Positions 44,703 to 53,009 of a DNA stretch of 64,000 nt are shown here, piece by piece (position 1 is the first letter of the stretch; every line of letters starts with the position of its first letter). The notes below the pieces were generated by a model. The model did not search any database. It was not told the origin of the DNA and saw nothing but the letters and a program-made list of their open reading frames with translations. The position numbers and the translations under genes are program-made. This DNA comes from a marine actinobacterium MedAcidi-G3. Lineage in GTDB: Bacteria; Actinomycetota; Acidimicrobiia; Acidimicrobiales; Poriferisodalaceae. Location of the stretch: assembly GCA_000817105.1 (NCBI GenBank), contig JUEP01000003.1:87678-151677 (forward strand), in the 5' to 3' direction.

Positions 44703-44792
44703 CAGGTACAGATCTACTTCCTCAACATGAACGTTGAATGAGAATTCCCCGATGTAGCTACTCTCACGTCGCGGAATAGGATCTTCGCCATA

Positions 44793-46406
44793 ATGACCAG
44801 TCGATCTCTCCGACCTGAATCCATTAGCCGCTCGGGTTCTCTAAAGACTTTTTGGAGAGACATTGTCGTAACTCTGTTCTTACTGACCGTTGCATGTTCA
44901 ACTCAGATCTCAGTCGCGCCAGTTGCGACTCGGCCTACTCTTTCACACTCATCTGCCACCACTTCGTCATCTCTCCCCCCCGAAACAACAGCCTCAACAA
45001 CTTGGTTCAAAACGCCAACGACCAAAACCGCTTCTACTCCAATCACTACCACTAGTCAGCCCTATCAAGGTTGGTGGGACCCAAAGGAAGTTCAGACAGC
45101 TTGGGGAAGCGTTGTCGAGGGTCTTCTTACCTTTCGCGGCTCGCCAACTAGATCATGGTACGGCCGCGGCCCAGTTCCATTGATGCCGGAAGTGTTATGG
45201 CGTTTCCCTAAAGAGGGGAACTTGTGTTCTCTGTCCACTACCGGAGGTCGCACAACTAATTGGTGCGGAATCGGCTGGACCGGACAACCTGCTGTTTGGC
45301 AGACAGGAGGTGACACCTGGCTAGCTGTCGGTGCTTACGATCGCGGCATTCACTTGCTGGACACCTCGACAGGCTCACCAGCTAAGAAGCCATTCGTAAC
45401 AGGTGACATTGTTAAGGGCTCTCTAACAGTAGACCCGGACGGCTTTCCTCTCATCTACAGCGGATCGCGCGACGGGCATTTACGGATTTTGGCATTTGAT
45501 CGGGCAGACCATCTCACCGAACTCTGGAGCTTGGCTGGCGATCAGGTCGATCCCGTGATGTGGAACGATGATTGGGATGCGGCACCCCTAATCCTTCATG
45601 ACCATCTCATCACCGGTGGAGAAAATAGTTGGCTGCACATAGTTCGGCTTAACCGTTCGATAGACGGCTCGGGCCTCGTTACCGTTGATCCCCAAATAAT
45701 TTTCCAAACGCCAGGTTGGGACGATGACCTACTTGCCGTGCTAGGCGACAACAACGTCTCCATTGAGAATTCTGTGGCGGTTTCCGGCAACACCGCTTGG
45801 TTCGCTAACTCGGGCGGACTAGTCCAAGGTTGGGATCTAGAGCCAATATGGAGCGGGAATGCACCATCACGAACTTTTCGCTGGTGGATGGGTGACGACG
45901 TTGACGCCACAATCGTAATCGACGACGAAGGTTTTCTGTACGTTGCTGCAGAGTACGAACGCGCAACCTCGCGATCGCGCGATGTGGGGCAGCTAGTGAA
46001 ATTAGATCCGAGAAAACCCGATGCACCCGTCGTGTGGTCTCTAGACGAACATGAGACTTTGCCCTCTGGTATCTGGAGCACTCCAGCTTTACATAAGGGG
46101 GTTCTCTTCGTGACCACAAACTCTGGTCGATTGATGTCAATCGACCGTTTTTCTGGAGAAATTATGTGGACAATTTTTCTCGAAGGACCATTGTGGAGTT
46201 CACCCGCTGTTGTTGATGACATCCTAATAGTTGGGGACTGCGGCGGCTATCTCCGCGCTTACAGCGTTCAACAGCCAAAGGTTAAGCCTATTGAAATTTG
46301 GCGGATTGAAATCGGAGGTTGTATCGAGGCAACACCAGCAGTTTGGGATGGCCGAATTTATGTTGGTTCTCGTGAAGGTGGTTTGTTTGCCATAGGCGAG
46401 CGCTAG
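44793..46406 (+). CDS. PQQ-like beta-propeller lipoprotein
   Basis: A 537-residue secreted protein: signal peptide ending in LTVAC (lipid-modified Cys at about 35), then a Ser/Thr/Pro-rich linker of about 60 residues, then a beta-propeller with repeated blades containing LLDTSTG, IYVGSREGGLFAI and similar. Such WD/PQQ-type repeats usually bind ligands or partners; enzymatic residues for PQQ are not evident. It is divergent from the two-component system. Confidence 0.8.
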   Translation: MTSRSLRPESISRSGSLKTFWRDIVVTLFLLTVACSTQISVAPVATRPTLSHSSATTSSSLPPETTASTTWFKTPTTKTASTPITTTSQPYQGWWDPKEVQTAWGSVVEGLLTFRGSPTRSWYGRGPVPLMPEVLWRFPKEGNLCSLSTTGGRTTNWCGIGWTGQPAVWQTGGDTWLAVGAYDRGIHLLDTSTGSPAKKPFVTGDIVKGSLTVDPDGFPLIYSGSRDGHLRILAFDRADHLTELWSLAGDQVDPVMWNDDWDAAPLILHDHLITGGENSWLHIVRLNRSIDGSGLVTVDPQIIFQTPGWDDDLLAVLGDNNVSIENSVAVSGNTAWFANSGGLVQGWDLEPIWSGNAPSRTFRWWMGDDVDATIVIDDEGFLYVAAEYERATSRSRDVGQLVKLDPRKPDAPVVWSLDEHETLPSGIWSTPALHKGVLFVTTNSGRLMSIDRFSGEIMWTIFLEGPLWSSPAVVDDILIVGDCGGYLRAYSVQQPKVKPIEIWRIEIGGCIEATPAVWDGRIYVGSREGGLFAIGER

Positions 46407-46429
46407 GACATTTGTTCTAGGGTGCCGTC

Positions 46430-47500
46430 ATGGATATTGGAGTTTGTGTTGCGTCACATGTTGGCGATATCGGCTACGTAGTGAGAGCAGAGGAACTGGG
46501 ATATTCCCATGCCTGGCTAGCTGATAGCCAAATGCTTTGGTCCGATTGTTATGCGGCTTTGGCTTTAGTGGCTGACCGCACATCGAAAATAAATATTGGG
46601 ACTGGGGTATCGGTATCTGGGACCCGTCCAGCTCCTGTCACTGCTGCGTCTATCGCCACTATCAACGCGTTAGCACCGGGAAGAACTTTTCTGGGTTTGG
46701 GCACGGGTAATACGGCTATGCGAATCATGGGTCACAAACCCCAAAAGATTGCAGAGTTCGATGAATACCTAACAACATTAAAACCGCTGCTGAAAGGTGA
46801 GGAAGCGACCCACTCCTATAACGGGCAAGTAAGCCCGATACGCCACATCATGCCGGACAAAGGGTTCGTGAACTTCGATGACGAAATTCCTTTATATGTC
46901 TCGGGATTTGGACCGAAGTCATTGGCTTTGGCGGGCAAACACGGCGACGGCGCGGTTATGTCTATCCCTCCAGATGCTCAAGTCATGGACCGAATGTGGG
47001 AGATGATTGAAAGGGGCTCTACAGAAGCAGGTCGGCAACTAAACAGAGATGACTATCTAACTGTTTCTCTTACAACAATTGTCGTACTCGATGACGGAGA
47101 AACTATTGAAAGTCCAAGAGTAAAGGCAGAGGCGGGGGCCATGGCGATGGCTTCAATCCATTATTCCTACGATCAGTACCGACAATTCGGTCGGGCACCG
47201 GGAAGCAGGCTGGACGATATATGGGATGAATACACGGCAATGCTGGAGGACTACGATCCAGAACGCATCCATCAGCGGGTACACGCTGGTCACAACTGCT
47301 GGGTTCTCCCTGAGGAAGAAAGGTTTGTGACGCCCGAACTGATCGACGCCACGTGCATAGTCGGAACGGCAGACCAAATTATTGACCGGCTAGTCGAACT
47401 TGATGAACGAGGGCTAGACCAACTGATGATTCTGCCGAATTTCGATCCTAGATTCGAAGTCCTCGAGAAAATCGGACAAGAAATTATTCCTAACCTATAA
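46430..47500 (+). CDS. F420-dependent LLM-class oxidoreductase
   Basis: A 356-residue luciferase-like TIM-barrel protein. The GVCVASHVGDIG start, LGLGTGNTAMRIMG with the F420-binding stretch, and IPLYVSGFGPKSLALAGKHGDGAV are typical of the F420-dependent branch. Substrate is unknown. It starts 24 bp after the propeller lipoprotein and may share its transcript. Confidence 0.85.
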   Translation: MDIGVCVASHVGDIGYVVRAEELGYSHAWLADSQMLWSDCYAALALVADRTSKINIGTGVSVSGTRPAPVTAASIATINALAPGRTFLGLGTGNTAMRIMGHKPQKIAEFDEYLTTLKPLLKGEEATHSYNGQVSPIRHIMPDKGFVNFDDEIPLYVSGFGPKSLALAGKHGDGAVMSIPPDAQVMDRMWEMIERGSTEAGRQLNRDDYLTVSLTTIVVLDDGETIESPRVKAEAGAMAMASIHYSYDQYRQFGRAPGSRLDDIWDEYTAMLEDYDPERIHQRVHAGHNCWVLPEEERFVTPELIDATCIVGTADQIIDRLVELDERGLDQLMILPNFDPRFEVLEKIGQEIIPNL

Positions 47501-47560
47501 ACGAGAAGACTGGAAGCTCAAAGATGGTGATTGGATCTCCTCGCTGTTAACCTGAAAAGC

Positions 47561-47576
47561 CGTCATCACCATGACG
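47561..47576 (+). promoter_or_regulatory. Palindromic candidate operator upstream of rpmB-rpmG
   Basis: CGTCAT CACC ATGACG, a perfect 6-bp inverted repeat with a 4-bp spacer, ends 32 bp before the rpmB start codon. In many actinobacteria zinc-independent rpmB/rpmG copies are controlled by Zur through a palindrome in this position, but this repeat does not closely match the AT-rich Zur box. It may also be a leader hairpin. Confidence 0.35.
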
Positions 47577-47608
47577 TTCCACAACACTTCCTTAAGCTGA
47601 GAGTTTTT

Positions 47609-47845
47609 ATGAGCAACGTCTGTCAAGTAACTGGTCGCAGACCTACAACTGGTTTCACCGTTTCTCACTCTCACCGGCGCAACAAACGCTGGTTCAAGCC
47701 AAATATCCAGAAGAAAAAGTTCTATGTCCCAAATGAAAAGCGTCACGTGACTTTGACTGTGAGCGCAAAGGGCATCAAAATCATCAACAAACGAGGAATT
47801 GAGTCAGTCTTGGCTGACCTACGACGTCGTGGGGAGAAAGTCTGA
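47609..47845 (+). CDS. rpmB: 50S ribosomal protein L28, cysteine-poor form
   Basis: A 78-residue L28 with the N-terminal [15 protein letters not shown] and [15 protein letters not shown] signature. Zinc-binding L28 has two CxxC pairs; only one Cys is present, so this is the zinc-independent (C-) form. The frame opens upstream, but ATG 47609 gives the canonical start. Followed directly by rpmG. Confidence 0.95.
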   Translation: MSNVCQVTGRRPTTGFTVSHSHRRNKRWFKPNIQKKKFYVPNEKRHVTLTVSAKGIKIINKRGIESVLADLRRRGEKV

Positions 47846-48009
47846 TGGCGAAAAGTGATAAGCGCCCAGTAATCAAACTGAAGTCGACAGCAGGAACTGG
47901 CTATACGTATTCCACGCGGAAGAACAAAACAAATAGTCGCGAGCGAATTGAATTGAAGAAGTACGACCCAGTTATCCGACAACACGTGATTTTTAAAGAA
48001 GAGCGTTGA
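47845..48009 (+). CDS. rpmG: 50S ribosomal protein L33, zinc-independent form
   Basis: A 54-residue L33: [21 protein letters not shown] start, [16 protein letters not shown] and the HVIFKEER end. It has no cysteine, so it is the C- form. The ATG overlaps the rpmB stop by one base (TGATG). Adjacent rpmB-rpmG of C- type is the arrangement found in zinc-responsive paralogue operons, but no rpsN or rpsR follows here. Confidence 0.95.
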   Translation: MAKSDKRPVIKLKSTAGTGYTYSTRKNKTNSRERIELKKYDPVIRQHVIFKEER

Positions 48010-48038
48010 GGGCTTTGCTCTAAAACCCTCATCTCGAG

Positions 48039-49262
48039 ATGTCGGTTATTAAACATATTGAGTTGTCATCAGCTCAGGCTCGTTCGATAGCTATATCTGC
48101 TCAAGGGTTACAAACTGGAAATCGATTCTCGTCAGATCGTCTAGACGTCAGACATCTACGATGGGCATTCAGCAAACTTGGCGTTCTACAAATTGACGCT
48201 GTAAACGCAGTCGCACGTTCTCATTTACTGGTACTCAGGGCACGTCTCGGCGGCTGTCACGACGATCTCACAAAACTGCTCGAAGGTGCCGCTTACGATC
48301 GTCGCGAGTTCACCGAATACTGGTGTCACGAAGCTAGCTACTTACCGGTTAATGATTTACCTCTATTCAGGTGGCGCATGCAGCGCGCTGAACAAGGCGA
48401 AGTCTGGGGCGGGATCCGAAAGTTTGTGGCCAATAACCCAGACTTTGTTAACAAGGTCGCAAGCTATGTGGCAAAAAATGGCCCAGTAACGGCGGGACAG
48501 CTCCAAAGCAAACCAAAGGGCGGAACTTGGTGGGCTTGGTCAGAATCAAAAGTCGCTCTCGAATGGCTCTTTTGGATTGGGCAAGTATCTGTAAGCCACC
48601 GAGCAAACTTCACCCGATTTTACGACCTAGCGTCAAAAGTTCTTCCAGCAAGTGTCATGGGCGATCGTATGTCTGAAATTGATGCCCATTGCGAGCTAAT
48701 ACGACGAGCAGCAACTCACCTTGGTGTTGCCAGTGCAGAAGACCTCATCGACTACTTCAGACTGCCAAAAATTGAGGGGCGGCAACGTGTTCAGGAGCTA
48801 GTGGAGCGCGAACAGTTAGTACCCACTCAAGTCGACGGTTGGGATCGGATTGCCTACCTCTCATCCGACGCTAAAATTAAGGACGAAACATCAAAGTCTG
48901 TCCTTCTCAGCCCATTCGATCCAATGGTGTGGTTCCGACCACGAACTCAACGATTATTTGATTTTAAATACCGTTTGGAGATCTATGTACCGGCCGCTAA
49001 ACGAGTACATGGTTACTATGTTTTGCCGTTTCTTCACGCCAACCGCCTACGTGCGAGAGTTGATGTGAAAGCTGACGTTAAAGCTGGGGTTTTAAATGTT
49101 CTTGGGATTTATTCTGAACCCAACAGAATGAACGAGCAGGCCATCGAAGCTCTCGCTATTGAGCTTCGCTTGTTGGCAACTTGGCGGGGTCTCAACGCAG
49201 TGAAGATCGGGCGCCGCGGTGATTTGGCTCTAAAAATGAAGAAAGTCATGCTGACAATATGA
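48039..49262 (+). CDS. YcaQ-family winged-helix DNA glycosylase (interstrand crosslink repair)
   Basis: A 407-residue member of the HTH_42/YcaQ family. The catalytic QxD motif is present as QID in LGVLQIDAVNAVARSH; later RVHGYYVLPFLHANRLRARVDVKAD matches the conserved C-terminal block. YcaQ-type enzymes unhook DNA crosslinks. The gene starts 29 bp after rpmG and overlaps the DUF983 gene by four bases. Confidence 0.87.
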   Translation: MSVIKHIELSSAQARSIAISAQGLQTGNRFSSDRLDVRHLRWAFSKLGVLQIDAVNAVARSHLLVLRARLGGCHDDLTKLLEGAAYDRREFTEYWCHEASYLPVNDLPLFRWRMQRAEQGEVWGGIRKFVANNPDFVNKVASYVAKNGPVTAGQLQSKPKGGTWWAWSESKVALEWLFWIGQVSVSHRANFTRFYDLASKVLPASVMGDRMSEIDAHCELIRRAATHLGVASAEDLIDYFRLPKIEGRQRVQELVEREQLVPTQVDGWDRIAYLSSDAKIKDETSKSVLLSPFDPMVWFRPRTQRLFDFKYRLEIYVPAAKRVHGYYVLPFLHANRLRARVDVKADVKAGVLNVLGIYSEPNRMNEQAIEALAIELRLLATWRGLNAVKIGRRGDLALKMKKVMLTI

Positions 49263-49645
49263 AAACTCTTTGGCGGGGGTTAACCATGGCCTGTGGTGTC
49301 TGCGGCTGCCGCGGCTTGTTCACCAGTTGGGGCATGTTTGCCATGGTCCAAGATTGCCCAAACTGTGGTTTGCACTTTGAACGTATGGAAGGTCATTCTC
49401 TAGGAGCTGTAGCTGTAAACACAGTCGTGAGTTCGGGTCTAGTTCTTACGGTGGTAACTCTGGCTCTGGTTATTTTCGGCACCGATGTTTCGACATCATT
49501 CTTACTTTCAGTTGCCGCTCCAGTCGGTCTAATCTTTCCCGTTCTGTTCGATCCCGTGTCGAGAACATTGTGGAATGCACTTGAGTTACTCATGCGACCT
49601 GCACAACCAGATGAGTTAAACCAGGGGTTTCAAAACAACAAGTAA
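49259..49645 (+). CDS. DUF983 family zinc-ribbon membrane protein
   Basis: A 128-residue protein with a zinc-ribbon of two CxxC-like pairs, CGVCGCRG and CPNCG, followed by two transmembrane segments (about 48-72 and 77-98). This is the DUF983 layout; function is not established. It overlaps the ycaQ-like stop by four bases (ATGA). Confidence 0.85.
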   Translation: MKTLWRGLTMACGVCGCRGLFTSWGMFAMVQDCPNCGLHFERMEGHSLGAVAVNTVVSSGLVLTVVTLALVIFGTDVSTSFLLSVAAPVGLIFPVLFDPVSRTLWNALELLMRPAQPDELNQGFQNNK

Positions 49646-49733
49646 ATGTGAATAAGGCCTGTCAGGTTGCAATAAGACATCCGTCACGCCAGAATTCAAT
49701 CCCTTGCCCATGGTTATTTGGGCAAACACGGTT

Positions 49734-49808
49734 GGTCCCGTGGTGAAGTCTGGAGTTCACGCCGGCCTGTCAAGCCGGAGGTCGCGGGTTCAAATCCCGT
49801 CGGGACCG
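49734..49808 (+). tRNA. tRNA-Asp (anticodon GUC)
   Basis: Cloverleaf with acceptor GGTCCCG/CGGGACC, anticodon stem CCGGC/GCCGG around loop CTGTCAA, T-arm GCGGG TTCAAAT CCCGT and discriminator G. No CCA is encoded; tRNA-Phe begins two bases later. Confidence 0.95.
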
Positions 49809-49809
49809 C

Positions 49810-49882
49810 GGTCGGGTAGCTCAGTTGGCAGAGCGCGCGCCTGAAAAGCGTGAGGTCACCGGATCGACGCCGGTCCCGACCA
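49810..49882 (+). tRNA. tRNA-Phe (anticodon GAA) with atypical T-loop
   Basis: Cloverleaf with acceptor GGTCGGG/CCCGACC, D-stem GCTC/GAGC, anticodon stem CGCGC/GCGTG with loop CTGAAAA, variable AGGTC, and T-arm ACCGG ATCGACG CCGGT. Position 54 is A, not T, and position 60 is G, unlike the TTCRANY consensus. CCA is not encoded. Only one base separates it from tRNA-Asp, so the pair is likely one transcript. Confidence 0.92.
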
Positions 49883-49887
49883 CGCTA

Positions 49888-49917
49888 AGAAGTCAGGGGC
49901 TAGCGCCCCTGACTTCT
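49888..49917. terminator. Bidirectional terminator between tRNA-Phe and malic enzyme
   Basis: A perfect 13-bp stem, AGAAGTCAGGGGC with GCCCCTGACTTCT, around a TAGC loop. It lies between the tRNA genes (plus) and the malic enzyme (minus) that ends at 49925, and can serve both. T-rich sequence follows on the plus side (GATTTTA). Confidence 0.8.
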
Positions 49918-49924
49918 AGTGATT

Positions 49925-51337
49925 TTAGGCTTCGCTTAGGGCTCGGGTTACGCCATCTTCAATTGCCGCGGCAGCTACGGCTGAGGAAACTGCCGGCACG
50001 ACTGACCGGTCAAACGCTGTGGGGATGATCAAGTTGGGGGCGAGGTCATCACTTGAAACAGCTGCAGCAATAGCTGAAGCTGCTGCAATCTTCATTCCTT
50101 CAGTAATGTCAGTTGCTGAGGCATCAAAGGCGCCGCGAAAGATTCCTGGGAAAGCAAGCACGTTGTTAATCTGGTTCGGGTAGTCGCTACGACCTGTCGC
50201 TACGACTGCAGCGATATCGTTGATTTCCTCTGGAAGGATTTCAGGGTCCGGATTAGCCATTGCGAATACAATCGGCTTGTTAGCCATCGCCGCGACATCG
50301 TCTCGCGTAATGAGGCCAGGTCCACTAAGCCCCATGAACACGTCGGCACCACTCATTGCTTGAGCAACTGTGCCAGCTATCACATCGGTGTTTGTGTTGT
50401 GAGCTAACCATTCCTTGGCAGGGTTCATATCTTCTCGACCTGGGTAAATGGTGCCTTTCCGGTCACACACAACAACGTCGCCAATACCACGACCTATGAG
50501 AATTTTTGCGCATGCAACACCCGCCGCTCCTGCTCCCAAAATAACGCACCGTAGATCTTTGAATTCCTTACCCGTGATACGAACCGCATTTTCTAGCGCG
50601 GCTAGCGCAACAACTGCTGTGCCATGTTGGTCATCATGAAAGACTGGTATATCAAGTACTTCGCGCAGTCGTGCCTCAACTTCGAAGGCACCAGGAGCAG
50701 CTATATCTTCTAAATTGATACCTCCAAAGGTTGGAGCTAGTCGAATCACTGTTTCAATAATTTGTTCCGGCGTATCCACATCTAGGCAGATCGGAAATGC
50801 ATCGACGCCTGCGAATTCTTTGAAAAGAAGTGCTTTGCCTTCCATCACCGGCATCGCAGCCGCTGGCCCAATATCGCCCAGTCCAAGCACGGCAGTACCG
50901 TCGCTGACAATTGCTACCGTATTTTTTCTGATTGTTAGTTCATGCGACGCAGCTTCATCGTGGTGGATCGCCATACAGACTCGAGCAACTCCAGGCGTAT
51001 AGGCCATCGATAAATCGTCGGCGTCTCGCAATGGGATTCGGCTTATGGTTTCGAGCTTGCCTCCCTCGTGGATCTTGAAAGTCCGGTCCACTGCGTTAAT
51101 GACCTTGATTCCTTCGAGCCCATTGACTGCCTCACAGATATCTTCGACGTGAGTTTCACTAGCTGCATCAACAACCACTTCTTCACGCAAGGATCCGCCA
51201 GTTGCGGTGAACCCTCTAAGGCTTCGAATATTTCCACCAACATCTCCGATTGCCGTACATAGTCGGCCGAGAGTGCCTGGTTCGTGGGCAAGCTCAACTT
51301 CTAGCGTGGCTGAGAAAGCGGCTGTGGGTCGCGACAT
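49925..51337 (-). CDS. NAD(P)-dependent malic enzyme with N-terminal ACT domain
   Basis: Oxidatively decarboxylates malate to pyruvate. An N-terminal ACT-like regulatory domain (about residues 8-80) precedes the catalytic part with YTPGVARVC, GDIGPAAAMPVMEGKALLFKEFAG, and HDDQHGTA. A Rossmann domain follows with LGAGAAGVACAKIL. The ATG at 51337 has a GGAG five bases upstream; the frame runs on to 51397. The ACT domain suggests allosteric control by an amino acid or similar ligand. Confidence 0.92.
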   Translation of the reverse strand: MSRPTAAFSATLEVELAHEPGTLGRLCTAIGDVGGNIRSLRGFTATGGSLREEVVVDAASETHVEDICEAVNGLEGIKVINAVDRTFKIHEGGKLETISRIPLRDADDLSMAYTPGVARVCMAIHHDEAASHELTIRKNTVAIVSDGTAVLGLGDIGPAAAMPVMEGKALLFKEFAGVDAFPICLDVDTPEQIIETVIRLAPTFGGINLEDIAAPGAFEVEARLREVLDIPVFHDDQHGTAVVALAALENAVRITGKEFKDLRCVILGAGAAGVACAKILIGRGIGDVVVCDRKGTIYPGREDMNPAKEWLAHNTNTDVIAGTVAQAMSGADVFMGLSGPGLITRDDVAAMANKPIVFAMANPDPEILPEEINDIAAVVATGRSDYPNQINNVLAFPGIFRGAFDASATDITEGMKIAAASAIAAAVSSDDLAPNLIIPTAFDRSVVPAVSSAVAAAAIEDGVTRALSEA

Positions 51338-51417
51338 CGGGTCTCCTGGTATGGGATACGAGCGCTCTATTGTGGCGGGAGGATTCGACTTGTCCAAACA
51401 GTGCTAACGCATTTGTT

Positions 51418-51978
51418 TTATGGGCCCTCATATTCAAAACCCAAATCAGGTGCTGTCAACAGTGCGTGAAAGCTGATTCCGGCCTTTTTAGCTAGTTGTT
51501 CACATGTGCCACCGCGATCCACTACGGAAATAATCATCACGGGTTCCGCACCAAAAGCTCGAACCGCCTCGGCTGCTTCTAGCGGTGAGACTCCCCTAGT
51601 TACGACATCTTCGGTGATAGCTACGCGATCTCCTTTACGTAGCGCGCCAGCTATCCGACCCTCAACGCCGTGGTCTTTTGATTCTTTTCGGACACTGAAA
51701 CTGCGAATTTTTTGCCCTCGATCGGCCGCTATTGCAGCGACACCGTAAGCAACGGGGTCAGCTCCCATGGTTAAACCACCAATAGCGTCGATCCCATCTA
51801 TTTCACCCAAAATAATTTGTGCAATGAGTTGAATTCCTTCGGGCGTACAGACTGTTTGTTTACCGTCAATGAACCAGTTGCTCTTCCGGCCTGATTTCAA
51901 AACGAAGTCGCCAGTCCTCACGGCGTGAGCTAGGAGGTGTTCTCTAAGTTCGATCCGCATCGGGTCAAGGTCACTCAT
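51418..51978 (-). CDS. pyrE: Orotate phosphoribosyltransferase
   Basis: Makes OMP from orotate and PRPP in pyrimidine synthesis. The PRPP motif VAITEDVVTRGVSPLEA and the flexible-loop KDHGVEG are intact. The ATG at 51978 overlaps the purM stop by four bases (ATGA), so this pyrimidine gene is coupled to the purine operon, an unusual pairing. Confidence 0.93.
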   Translation of the reverse strand: MSDLDPMRIELREHLLAHAVRTGDFVLKSGRKSNWFIDGKQTVCTPEGIQLIAQIILGEIDGIDAIGGLTMGADPVAYGVAAIAADRGQKIRSFSVRKESKDHGVEGRIAGALRKGDRVAITEDVVTRGVSPLEAAEAVRAFGAEPVMIISVVDRGGTCEQLAKKAGISFHALLTAPDLGFEYEGP

Positions 51979-53009
51979 TGATCTATCCACCCGACTTCGC
52001 CGCTACCTTCGGTAACTTGCCCGATAACCCAGGCTTCATGCGCATTCATCTCCGCAAGTTCGATGATCTCATCTTTTTGATCGTTAGGAACTATCAGAAC
52101 CATTCCAATGCCCAGGTTGAAAACATTTCGCATTTCTGCTTCGGATACAGGGCCTTTACGAACAATTTCATCAAAGATTTGGGGCCGTCGCCATGTTTGC
52201 ACGTCTAGGCCTATGTCTACTTGATCTCCGATCACACGTTTGAGATTTCCCGCGAGCCCTCCTCCGGTTATATGCGCTGCTGCGTGCACTTCGTGCTGGC
52301 GGAACGCTTTGAGGACGGTTGGCGCGTATATAACTGATGGACGCAGCAACTCGTCGCCAAGCGATAAATCAGAACCGGACCATGCGGGTTCGTCTAAGGG
52401 CCGACCGGTCATGAGTACCCGGCGCGCCAAGCTATAGCCGTTACAGCGTAAGCCTGTTGAGGCGAGACCTACCAACAGGTCGCCTTGTACAACTGATGTC
52501 TTAGTAGGTAAATCAGCTCGTTCTGCTACTCCGACCGCAAACCCTGCTACGTCAAAATCATTATCATCCATTGAGTCTGGGTGTTCAGCTATTTCTCCGC
52601 CTGTTAAGGCGCAGCCAGCTGATATGCAGCCCGATGCGAAACCAATAACAAGTTGTTCAATGATTTCGGGGTCAACTTTTCCTACGGTTAGCTGATCCAA
52701 AAAAAAGAGCGGTTCAGCACCAGAAGTAACGATGTCATCAACACACATTGCAACTACATCGATACCAATGGTGTCGTATCTGCCCAGACTCTTAGCTACG
52801 AGGGTTTTTGTTCCGGCTCCATCGTTTCCCGACACCAGGACTGGTTCTTGATATCCGTCCGGTAGCGCAACTATTGATCCGAATCCTCCTACCTCGCTTA
52901 ACACCTCTTTTCGAAAAGTTGATTCTGCATGCGGGATCAACCGCTGCACAGCCTCATCTGCTACATCTATGTCAACTCCCGAGTCAGAGTAAGTGATGTC
53001 GGATCTCAT
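51975..53009 (-). CDS. purM: Phosphoribosylformylglycinamidine cyclo-ligase (AIR synthetase)
   Basis: Closes the imidazole ring in purine synthesis using ATP. Start chosen at ATG 53009, which overlaps the purF stop by four bases and gives SDITYSDSGVDIDVADEAV, the family N-terminus. GNDGAGTKTLVA and VDDIVTSGAEPLFFLDQ are the expected nucleotide- and substrate-site blocks, with HITGGGLAGNL later. About 344 residues. Confidence 0.95.
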   Translation of the reverse strand: MRSDITYSDSGVDIDVADEAVQRLIPHAESTFRKEVLSEVGGFGSIVALPDGYQEPVLVSGNDGAGTKTLVAKSLGRYDTIGIDVVAMCVDDIVTSGAEPLFFLDQLTVGKVDPEIIEQLVIGFASGCISAGCALTGGEIAEHPDSMDDNDFDVAGFAVGVAERADLPTKTSVVQGDLLVGLASTGLRCNGYSLARRVLMTGRPLDEPAWSGSDLSLGDELLRPSVIYAPTVLKAFRQHEVHAAAHITGGGLAGNLKRVIGDQVDIGLDVQTWRRPQIFDEIVRKGPVSEAEMRNVFNLGIGMVLIVPNDQKDEIIELAEMNAHEAWVIGQVTEGSGEVGWIDQ

